Shown here one piece after another: positions 35,501-47,500 of a DNA stretch of 64,000 bases. This DNA is from Amborella trichopoda (Eukaryota > Streptophyta > Magnoliopsida > Amborellales > Amborellaceae), in NCBI RefSeq assembly GCF_000471905.2, contig NW_006500351.1, positions 1,820,517 through 1,884,516 on the forward strand, read 5' to 3'. Each line of letters opens with the position of its first letter. Within the stretch, counting starts at the first letter, position 1. Below the pieces are notes generated by a model. It did not search any database. It saw only the letters and a program-made list of their open reading frames with translations, and was not told the DNA's origin. The position numbers and the translations under genes are program-made.

Positions 35501-38500
35501 ACGTGAGGTGGGTGTTGAAAAAAGGTTTTGGGTACAATTACAGATTCTCATTAAGTTGGGGTCTAGGAGTTATAAACTGTTCTAGGTAGGAAATAACTTT
35601 TGGATTTTGGGACACTACCTGTAAATCCATTACAACTAGGAAATAATAAAGAAAGAAATCCTATTAATGTTCGGAATTCACTCAAGAAACCATAAAAAAT
35701 AAATCTTAATCTAATTGGAACCACATGGTGGTCCACTATTACTAGTAGATCCTCCTTGGGACCCACCTCCTTAGTGGAATTTCTTTTGGTACCGTGTGGG
35801 GTCCCGTGTGGGCCCACCTTGGCACACGATATCTTGACTGTCTCGGGTGCTTTTCCATCAGATTAATGGGATTGTCTAAATTTTGTTCTGGTCTCCAGAA
35901 ATCTGACTTTGATTGGATTCTCTTTTCAGGGCCCAAATTCTTGATTTTCATATCATCCCTGTGTTGTTCTTGAAATATTTTCATACTTCTTTTTGTTGGT
36001 TTTTACATAGGAAGGTTTTCTAATCCAAAACACTGCTTACTTATCTAGTTTGCTTATTTTAAATAGGAAAAGTTCTGTAAGTTAAACACCTGGAGGACAG
36101 TTACGCATTCAACTGATGTTGTTTCCCTTCTATCTGAGATACGGCTCGGCACCGGAAAAAATGATTGCTGGCCAGGTGTACGTACTGCAAATATTCCTGC
36201 AGTTATTGCTGCTGCTGCTGCAGCTTCAGGTGCAAACTTAAAGGTGACAGAAGCTTTCAACCTCGAAGTTCTCTCGACTGGCATAGTGAGTGCCACTGCT
36301 AAGTGCAACCATGCTGGTGCAATAGCTGGTATGAAAAGTTTATGTAGTAGCATCAATGCTTTTCAGTCTATTACTTCTCCAAGAGGTTACAGCCTGGGCC
36401 TGGGCTTACAAAACCCAAAGCCTGTAGGGTCAAATGAGCAACTACAACTTGAAATCGATTCATTTAATCTTCTCTTGAGAAAATATGTTGGAGAGCTTCG
36501 AAAATATGTTACTGATTCTGAGAGTGGCAGTGTAGTAGACAAAACATTGTTTCGTGAATCTTGTTCTCTGGCAACTGCACTTCTTCTCTCAAATTTGGTG
36601 AGCTTTTTTCTTAGTTGTTTTATTCCTTGTTGGTCTTACTCCTCTACTATCTTCTATTTTTGTTTTTCCTTTGTGATACCTTGGGATTAAACCTGTTTGA
36701 TTTGTATTTAAAGATCGTTAATTGTGCAGGAAACTCAGTCAAAACTAAATTTGGAAGGCTTTTCACAATTATTGCGTCTTCTTTGCTGGTGTCCGGCTTA
36801 CATTTCAACACCAGATGCCATGGAGACAGGAGTTTTCATTTGGACATGGTTGGTTTCAGCGGCCCCCCAGTTGGGGCCACTTGTTCTTTCGGAGCTTGTA
36901 GATGCATGGTTGTGGACAATAGATACCAAGCGTGGACTGTTTGCATCTGAGATGAGGTATTGGGGACCTGCAGCAAAATTAAGGCCTCACCTCTCACCTG
37001 GAGAACCTGAAGTGCTTCCTGATAAGGATCCTGTTGAAGCAATCGCTGCTCATCGATTATGGCTTGGGTTTTTTATTGACCGTTTTGAGGTGTGGAAACC
37101 ATGGATTTTTTGATGTGCATTCCTTTCCATAATTTTTTGACGACGAAACACTATGGACTTCTGCATTTCCTTTCCACTTCTATTCAATGTTGACATTTTA
37201 TTATAGATCTATGCTTGCAGCGTGTCCCTGGATTAGCCGTGAGCAGTGTTAAAAAGTGCGAAACCAGGCAAGGCTTGGTTGAGTGACTCAGATGTTTCCC
37301 GGGTCACCTCAGTTTGCCCTATCTTTAAAAGCAACAAATTTTATAGAATATTTGCTGGATTTTCATAGACTAGGACAGACTTGGGCAGGCTGGCCAGGCT
37401 GGGGTCAACTAGGTGAAGACTTGGTCTGCATGTGTGTCATTAAGAAATGGCAACCCATATAGGGTGCCGGTTTCAAATGACTTGGGCGAGTATGAGTTAT
37501 ACTCACCGGGTTTTAAGCACTGGCCTTGTGTGTGTGTGTGAAAGGAAGGGAGGGAGGGAGGGAGGGCAGCCAAATCAGAGGAAAGATGGTAATTGTCAGT
37601 AAATATGGTAATGGTGTGACAAACATGCAGGAGGGAGGGGAGCCAAAGCAGAGAAAAATGGTAATGGTCAGGAAATATGGCAATGGCATGTGTAAGAGCA
37701 TCCAAAGCAGAGGAAAACATTGTAATGGTCAGGAAATATGGCCATGATATGCTAAACATGAGTTATCACATGAGCTAGATTCTCTCAATTGGAGAATGTA
37801 AATCATCTTAGTTGCAATTCCACTGCCTTGATATTGCAGGTAGTGTTGGACATCCTTTCTGATTGAAAGTCATGGTTCATTGACTCTCGCTTGGCTGCGA
37901 ATGCTGCTACCCATTTCGCTGTCATAACTGAGTAGGATCAAAGCCCAGTTGATACTTAACAACACCATCCTTCTGATGTATGCATGAGGACAGTGATTTC
38001 AATCACATTCATTGACGAATAAGCTCTATGTACTTTTTGAAGTGGAAAATTATGTCCTCTAGAATGTATAGTTGCTTGTGGTTTAGTCTTAGTTGGCATG
38101 GCCACATTAAGTCCTAGTTAACATACTACTGTGATATGTTTAGATAAAATGATGGAGTAACTGTCTGTAAAAGCCTGGCATCTAATTTGGCATCGCGGCA
38201 TTAAGCCCTAGTCAACGTGCTACTTTGCTTTGTTGATATAAAATAATGGAGGAACTCTGTAAAAGCCTGACTTACATTACTTGGTTGGGGAAGCTTGCAA
38301 AAATAGCTCTGTTTTAAGAAGAGACATTATGGAAATGATTAGGAAAACTGTAGTTTGGCATTCAAGAAGATACTAAGCTTTCTGGTTGAGACTTTGCACT
38401 TAATATGCAGTATTTTGGGCTGCTTATTGCTTTTTCTCAATGAGGATCCCAAAAACTGCATGTAGCACCATGTAAGGGTGTTGCTTTTATAGAAGGACTA

Positions 38501-41500
38501 AGTTTTTCAGGGCTTTACCTTTTAGAATGATCTGATATGACTAGAAATTTATTTATGAGGTTTCTTTTATTGTTTGATTCTGAAGCGTGATATGTGATAT
38601 TAACAAGGATTTATAATCTGGTTAATGAAGTGTTGCTGGTCATGCTACTGCTAAAAGGATTACAGACAATGAAATGTTCTTACAGTTTTGCTATGTTTGC
38701 TGAGGTTGTTTGATAATGGCTAGGGGTTTAGTTTTCATGCCAGTTAGACCCAAAAGGAGCAATAATGAACTTATGCTTGAAGTATGATGGAAGCCCAACA
38801 TGTAAAATTCTCCCTATCTTGGAATGCCTAGGATGAATTTTCCTGCATACTAGCAATTGTGACCTAGATATATTTCACTCCTGATTTGTGGTCGAGTTTG
38901 CTTCTCAATGTGCACAGCCAGGATTGATTGCCTGGACATGTCTTCCATACATCATGATCCTTTTTCATAGCGAATATTATTTGTGAGCTGACACATTAAA
39001 CTGAGGTGGGATCGATCCCTTGTCCATGTGCACGCGAACCAGTTATTTGCTTTTTAATTTACATGAGTTCCAGCTCTTAGAAACCACTAAAAAGAGTTAT
39101 CCTCAGTAACTTTCTTATATTGTTCCCTGTTATTCATGTGAGTGAGTACCTTGCTGTATCAGCTTGCTTATTAGTTGTTTTAGGTATTCAAGTTCCAGTA
39201 ATCAGAATTTTTCTTTTACATGGGAGCTAAGAGCGACTAAAAAGAGTTGTCCTCAGTAACTTTCTATGTTGTTTCCTGTTATTCATGTGAGTGAGTATGT
39301 TGCTGTATCAGCTTGCTTATTAGTTGCTTTAGGTATTCAAGTTCCAGTAATCAGAATTTTTCTCTTACATAGGAGTAGCGTTTACGTAAGTTATTCATGA
39401 TTATGCAGTTGACTTGACATGGATATTTTGTGGATTCTTGTTCCTTGTGGCCTTGGAATTCCTCCAAACCTGGCAATGAAACTTAAGGATGGGTACTTTC
39501 AGGAAACTTTGTTTAGGTTTTTTATGAGTTCCATTGTATAATTGTATTCTATAAGCTGTTGGAAAAATCAGTATGGGTTCTTATGATTTATATGTTATTA
39601 CACATAGCCAGAAGAAGATTTCTATATTATAGATTTATAATTGTATTGCGTTTGGTTTTATCATTTTGTTTGACACGTTAAACTGAGATGGGATGAATGC
39701 CTCGTCCATGTGCACGAGAACCAGTCATATGCTTTTTAATTTTCATGAGTTCCAGATCTTAAAAGCCACTAAAAACAGTTGTTCTCAGTAACTTTTGCTA
39801 TTGTTCTCTTTTATTCATGTAATGTAAGTACATTGCTGTATCAGCTGGCTTATTTTTTTTTTTGATAACTGTTAACTTTTGTATTGAAAAGAAGAAAGAG
39901 ATACAAGGTTATACCAGGAGAATCTAAGTGAGATTCCTAGTAAAAAAGATATGGTCAAAGGACCGAGAACAAAATGGGGTTATAGAATTAACCCCTTACA
40001 TCGTATAAGACTCATGTACAAGAGATATACAAAAGAGAGAGAGAGACAAGGCAAAAACGGGCAAAGGGGGAAAGCCAGTTGAGGGGGCCAAAGATTAGGT
40101 GAACCCACACAGAAGACAACCACAAAAGATGGGCGAGTCTAAGCATCTTCATGGGCTGAGGCTCCATCCTTAGCTAGCAGATCGGCGAACCGTTCGATGT
40201 CCTCGAGATATGAATCCATGATACTGTCATCTCCCTGCATAGGTAGTTAATCTCATAAAAAATGAATAAAAGATGCCAGGGTGGGGGCGTAGTCTAGTAG
40301 CCCAAGAGATAATGTTTTTAGCATCACCCTCCACCAAGAGGAAACAGCCCCAAGACTGATCAAAACATTGTAGGCCTCTAAGGAGAGCCATAGACTCTGC
40401 CAACTGGGAGTCTTGTTGTATCAGCTGGCTTATTAGTTGTTTTAGGTACTCAAGTTCTAGTAATCAGAAATGTTTCTCTTACATGGGAGTAGCATTTGCA
40501 TAAGTTAAGTTATTCATGATTATGCACTTGACGTCACATGGATATGTGTATATTCTTGTTCCTTGTGGCCTCGGAATTCCTTCATAAACTGGCAATGAAA
40601 CTTATATTTCTAACAAGGATGGATACTTTTAGGAAACTTTGTTTAGGTTTTTTTTGAGTTCCATGGTATAATTGTATTCTCTAATCTATTGGAAAAATCA
40701 GTACGGGTTTTTATGATATCTTTGTCTTAACACATAGCCAAAAGAAGATTTCTTTATTATAGATTTATAATTGTATTCTGTTTGGTTGTGTCATTTTGTT
40801 TTATTAATTATTGTTCTTTTATATTGCTGTTTAGAAAACAATTTGTACTCTTTTATACTCTACAGAATTTGTGTATGTTGGAGTGATGGCTTCACATTTG
40901 CCTTTTGCTTTCTAGGTAGTTCGTCATGAAAGCATTGAACAGCTTCTGCTTTTGAGTCGATTGTTGCAAGGGACTATGAAGTCTCCTTATCATTTTTCAT
41001 ATCACCCTGCTGCTGCTGGGACATTTTTCACTGTAATGCTTCTCGGACTTAAGTTTTGTTCATGCCAATCTCAGAGCAATCTGCAGAACTGTAAAACAGG
41101 ACTACATTTGCTAGAGGATCGGGTTTACAGGTGATCCTATTCTCCTACCTTTGATTCTACATGGATTCCAAAGTGATTCTTCTTGCAATATCTAATGTGC
41201 TTTTGAGGGTCAGATATTCTTTGTGATCATGATTGACATAGTTTGCCTTTTTTTGCCCTCTATTTCTCTGTTTCCTTTGTTAGTACATTTTTGCGCTTCT
41301 GCTTATTTATGTTTTTAATTTTTTGCTAATATTTGGCTTATGTCGTGGTTTGCTCTTTGGGAGATTATTTAAACAGGATTTCTGTTTTCCCCAAAAAACA
41401 TTTAAAGAGTCGTTCTGTTTCATTCAAACTCTATATAGGTACTAGCTATAGAGAGAACTCTATTTTTATCACATTAGAAGAGGCTCAGGATAACTGGCTT

Positions 41501-44500
41501 CCTGGTCATTTTCAAATTCCTTTAAACCACCAATTACGTAACTGAATAGATAGAAGAAAGATCAGGATTTATGTAGCCGACCCCAATTAATTGGGAAAAG
41601 GCTAAAATGATGATGATGATGATGAATGGATAGAAGAAAGACCAGTCTAGATACTGTGGGATTGGAAATAGCTCCTTTCCAACCTGTATTCATATTGGTT
41701 TTCACTTAGTTTGTGACCATATTTACTGGGATTGGAATTAAAATTTGATCATTGGGATTGGGATTGGGGGATTGCGACATGCAGAAAGCTCCATGTGCTG
41801 GGGGCCGTGGTTCAAACAACCTAAAATCTAGGGATCTCAATCCAAATTTGTGGGGGAGCTTAATCCAAACTTGATTGGACAAAATGGTAACTTGTATAGG
41901 GCTGAGCTCCACCTAGGTAAAAATTGAGGCCCCTGAGAGAATTTATTATAATAGCATAGTATATACATTACTATAATAAACCACACTGTTATACAATGCT
42001 ACACTGCTATTCTATACTTACGCTATCTACTATATTCTACCGTGCTGTACTATATGCTACTATATGAAACTACCATATACAATTGTATGGTATATAGTCC
42101 CAACTTCCTGACCTTCTTCATTTATGTGTCGTGTACTCTGAGCTGTAGTGACCTAGTCCGACCATATCCATTGAGAGAGGGTTCCCATTTTTGCTCCACT
42201 AAGATAAATCATATGCCATGTCACTGACTTATAACAATGTGCATTGAGGACGGAATGGCTAAGTAGCTGAGCAGTTATACCATGATTGCTCATGAAATCG
42301 GGAGGAATTTCAACTTCAATGCCATTCAGGCTCAAATGCTGCCAGGGAGATTAGTGCATGCATAGTTGGAGATGGAGATGTTTGAAATGGTTTCGATGGC
42401 TCTAATATTAATGATGTTTGTTGCCTACCTGCCATGTATGTTTGTTGTTTCACTTCATCAAATTAAGTCCCTTATTGATGGTTGTATAGCAAACTTCTTG
42501 TTATGCGTACCATTTTATAGAAAATCTGAAAGCTTAAATCTGAAATTCACCACTGAGCTCATTCATTTTCTGAAAATTATTGGGGTTGTGGATGCTTTGG
42601 ATAGGCATTCAAGGAGTCTCAACATTAGATGTATTTGGGCACTTGTCCTCTTTCTTTCTTTGAATTTTGTTAGATACTTTGAACTTGTGGCAGGGGTTAC
42701 TTGTTAGTTTTTTATAATAGGGCTTGTTAAACATAAAATGTGTTTCATTTTTCCATTGTATGATAATGATGAAAAACGTTTACCCGCAATTACTGTGATT
42801 ACCAATGTGGATGGGTGGTTGCGTATACTTTGTAGGGTATGGTGAATGGCGCCATCCAGATTGTGGTCAATCATCCTAACTGCCTAGGGGCTTAGAGTTT
42901 GCAGAAAGCCCATCACTACTTGTGAGGGCATTAGCAAAATTGATGGTCAACATTTTATTTGTAGTTTAGTATCTTATATCATCAATTGAGAATGGCTTAG
43001 GTGAGAAAATGTGTGAGAGGCTGTTTTCATTTCTAATGTCAATATGCTCAAAATGCACAAAGATAAACAATAGAAATAGGTGTGAAGGGTTGTCCTCAAA
43101 AAAAAAAGGTTGTGAATGGTACTTGACCAAAAACACCATTATTTTGATTTTATTGAAGCAGTCTTATAAGCTAATTTCTTTGTTACGTGTTTTTTTGTAA
43201 CCTGGTAGGGGAAAACTGATATTTTACTGTTAGACGGAGGCATTTTCACTGATAAATTGTGATTATGCGTACTTCAAATCCCTAACCCAAGGTTGCGATT
43301 CCGAATTGGAATCCCGATTCCACGATTCCACCAAGGAATCTTCACGGAATCCATTTCTGTGAAGTCAGGAATCCTGTTTCCAAGGCTTAAAGAATCTAAT
43401 TTCTAATATTTATTGATTCTCGATTCCTTAATTGTTGAATCTTGATTCTACATTTGTTGAATCTGGATTCCACATATAATGATACTCGATTCTATTGTTT
43501 TCGAATCCAGAATCCTGAACATCAAGTTTCGCGGCTCGTAGATGCAAGAAATCATGAATTAATCAAACAACGGATCTTGCTTCCACTTGGAATCATAATA
43601 ACACAAAATTAAATACTAGTGATATAATTACAACAATATGTGACTTAGTTGCTCAAAGAAAAACAATATGTGACTTATGGATTGGTTTGGATAATTTATG
43701 GATTTCGATTGGAGTTATTTGCAAATTGGTTTGGAGACGATTCTCTCCTATAGTTCATATGTGCTCAGAATAATAATCTGATGAACACATTGTTGAAGTA
43801 TTGGATCTGTAAATTAACTTTCAAATGCAAATATCTAGAGTTACGTTCTTAACTTGTCATTCCAATGCTTTTTGCAGGTAACAAAGGCAAGTATAAGTTC
43901 TTTTGCAGGCAACAAACCCAAGTATAACTTGGTTGTTGGCGCATTAAAATTAAGAGAACTTGGGCCTTGCAATGTTAAATTGATTACTCCATGTCTTCAC
44001 CCCTGGTATCAAAGGCACATAAAATACAACGTAGATAACACCATGGCATAAAGATAATCCCCTTTTGAACGATAATAATGAAATCAAAATTACATTATTA
44101 AAATATATGAGATAATATTTTTATCTTTTATACTATTTAAAAAAAAAATATTTGTATCTTTAGCAAACAATTTCCCTAGGCGGAGTACAAGTGTCTATCT
44201 ACTTCCTATATTGTGTCTGAGGCTCAGTAGTTGATACATTGACTTCAAATCTAAGGAACCCTTCTTCAAGTCTTAGAGACCTCTAATCTTGATTGCTTTG
44301 ATGAGGTTGTAAGTTGTTGAGGCACGAGATGTCGTTGTTGTAGGAATCTTGATTCAAAGGGGGTTAAAACTCAATCCCATAGAGTTATAATTCTTGATTG
44401 CCAGGTGGATCGAAACCTGATTCCAAACTGATATGACTCTCAATTCCAAATACGTGCGAAACACGATTCCAAAGATGTTGGAATGTCGACTCCATATGTG

Positions 44501-47500
44501 TTGATTTAATATATGTAGAGGTCTCGTTTCTATTTGGGTCGAATCTCAATTCCTATAAAGTAGGAATCTCAATTCCTGTAATTCCCATTGTACGGACGTC
44601 GATTCAGCAATTCTAATTCTTAAACCGATTTAAAATCTCAGGCATTTCCCATAACTATATTTTTTAGTAAAATATTGGTTGTACCCTCGCTTCTAAAGTG
44701 ACTAACTAATAAAAAGTAAGGGTTTTTTTCATAAAAGTACCATTCACACCCATTTTTAATGTTAACCTTTGTATGTCTTGAGTATTATGACAGGGAAAAA
44801 CCCTTAACAGTATTTTGTAATCATTAATTTTATTTTATTTTTTTTGCATTTTGATTGCCAGTTTTTAAAATTTTCTACTTTTTGTGTTCTTTAGTCCTTC
44901 TATTTGTAAGTTCCTTGAAATTGCTTTACTTTTGAATTTCTTTTTTTGAGAAACACTTTTGAATGTTGAAACCTAAAATTGCTGAATCAGTTAATCAATG
45001 TGAAAAGAGGGTTCCACTCTATATCTTGGCAATGATATATATGGTCTTGGTGGAGTAGTTTGTGATGGAGATGTTTGTCTTGGAGTTTTCTGGTCCTAGA
45101 TTGCTGATTGGATTATTTAAGTTGTAGAATGGTTTGAACAGTTTGTTATGTAGACAAGAATGGGGTTTGGGATACCTATCTTTAATAGAATATTATCATG
45201 GCAAAATTACGTGTCTTGGATGTGTAATACCATGCTGCACTGCATTGTATATGGAAAATGAGTCTGATGAATGCAATGATCCAGCTAGTGTTTATTGGGT
45301 TTATGTGGTCATTTAAAGGCTTTTTGAGAGTATTTAAATCTATGACTATAGTGATATGATAACTCCAGTTGGAGAACAGTCCAGAGGGACCAAAGGATTA
45401 CAGTCTAGAGGGACCAAATGAGGCATTTTTGATGTCGTGACTCGCCTAGATTTTGATGAGCTAGGCCCAAGTTGATATCTAAAACCCTGTAGCCCTGGGT
45501 TTGTGGTACAACTGTAGAGGGTTTGTAGGGACATCCCTTGATGAGGTTGAAGAGATGCTCAAAGTAGGGGACTGTGTGACCCGTGTGTGTGGTTGACTGG
45601 TCTGAGGGGACGTGGGCCTAAATGCTCATCTTGCCATCGCTACACTAGATAGTTATTTGGGAAGCAGCCTATCGGGGTATGTGTACATGTGCGGAAGAGA
45701 TGACCTTCATGCAACATTGTGTGCGATGATCTATGTGACTTGGACTTGTCCCTAGGCCAGGGGGGGCGCTTGTAATCCATAGACTGGGATTGTATTCTCT
45801 TCATTTATTGGCTGACTTTGATAGACTAATCATGAACCGTTCTGATGGGCTGTAAATCATGGGTACTATTGGGTCAATTTGAGTAGAAGATAGTAGGACA
45901 CGGTTGCTAGAATAAATGGAGTGCCTTCGTATGTTCACATTTTCCTTAACCCTTGGATCCAATTCCCATCAAAATTCATTTTATTATATATAAATACGTC
46001 TTTTTTGGAGAAAAGGTTAACTTTTTGAAATTATGACACCACCATATTTTCTGTAATAGAAGTAATGGGAATGGGTTAAGAAATACATTTTATTTGAATT
46101 ATAGAATACTAAAATAAATTTTTAAAGTGCTCTATATAATTTATTTTATCAAAAAGAAATTTTATAGAATACTAAAATAAAATTTTAAAGTGCTTTGTAT
46201 AATTTATTTTATCAAAAAGTGATTTTTAGAAGGATAAAATTGATTTTTCTGGATTTTATAAATTCATAAGCATTTTAAATATACTAAATGAGTTTTGAAA
46301 GTCATTTTATTATTTTTAAATTCGTTGGGCCCATTTGAGATAGGGGCCCTACCACGTTGAGCCCATCTAGGTAGGCCGTGGGGCCACCAAGGACCCACAT
46401 GGGTGGCACGCCCCACCTTGTTCTCTCTCTCTCTCTCATGAGTTGAGTTGAGTTGCAGGAGAAGTTTTCTAGATTGGAGAGGATAGAAGATTGATTGATT
46501 GATTGAAATTTGTTAAAGATTTTGAATTGATTGAAATTATGACACATTACCATATTTCTATATTAGACATTTGCTGGGAATGGGTTAAGAAAACTGAGGG
46601 ATAAGGTTCTACAACATTCCTTTTAATCGTGATTGCTGATTTAAGGAATGTATGCCTAAGATCTCTTTACCCCATAGGTCGCTTTTGATCAATGGTCAAG
46701 ATTGATTAACCATAAGGATGGCAATTCCTAGACCCTAAAACCCTATTCCACACTCTAAATACCCCCTCTGGGGGATGGGTTGGTTACACACCTCCCCTCC
46801 CCTCCCCTTAGGGCTGCACGCCCTTCTCTTTCCTCCCTCTCTCTCTCTCTCTCTCTCACTAAGATTAGACTTAAGGGGTGCCATGCCCCAAGTATGGCAA
46901 AGAGGGGTGGCATGCCCCCAGGTGGTAAGAACCTAGTTTTGGTGGGTGCCTTATTTCTTACAAGAAAAACCTTGGTTATACTCTCATGTTAGAATTAGGG
47001 TTTTGCCCAGGCTTCTCTAATTGTGAGACACAGTTGATGACCTAGATCTCGTGCGCCATCTGTGGAGGAGACTCGGTGTGGTGAGTATCAAGTCCTTGGG
47101 GGTAACCCTTCACAAGGTAACTTGGCATTCTAATAGTTCCATGTTTCTTGGTTAAAAATTATGTATTATTTTGTTTGAATGTGAGGATTGTAATGGGATG
47201 TAAATGAAGATCCTAGATTGTTTTAGGGTTTATTTTTGTAAATTAAAGTTGTATTTAGGACACATGTAAGTGTTCTAGCCACTATTAATAAAAGATAGTG
47301 AGAAATTCTTTTAACTGTATATACTTGGCTAGATTACATTGTTCACCTTTCAATGTTCCCACCTAGTACGCTGCAAATGCTATACCATAAACAATGCATC
47401 TTTTTTTTTCCCCTGAAAGAATAATGTAACGCGTCTTCTATCGAGAACTTCTATTCACAAATATGTTGCTGCACCACAATATGCATGTATAAAGTTGAAT

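Larger units (their letters stand above)
22426..36066 (+). other. 13.6-kb intron with L1 and hAT insertions
   Basis: It contains an L1 3' end (+, 25340-25550), an L1 in the opposite sense (25557-28760) and a complete hAT element (30915-34815). Other content: a diverged repeat of a roughly 70-bp unit at 23095-23225; GA-rich sequence at 23510-23680; an acidic-coding patch at 24180-24300 that I cannot assign; CA repeats at 25080-25107; a diverged duplicate pair at 29190-29230 and 29255-29295; pyrimidine-rich sequence at 30300-30540. Parts 22430-23090, 29300-30300 and 34824-36066 hold nothing I recognise. Confidence 0.88.
37090..40915 (+). other. 3.8-kb intron with MITE, tandem duplication and L1
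   Basis: It holds a hAT-type MITE (37244-37522), a GGGA run (37545-37565), a tandem duplication of about 0.68 kb (38990-40802) and an L1 inserted in the second copy (39855-40416). Part 37570-37745 repeats a motif around ggtaatggtcaggaaatatgg three times. Part 37745-38980 shows no element I recognise. Confidence 0.88.

Noticed and set aside
36054..36356. 100-codon minus-strand frame
   Set aside because: Antisense of PI4KA1 exon i.
37490..37760. Frames around the GGGA and GT runs
   Set aside because: Repeat-driven, with no conserved motif.
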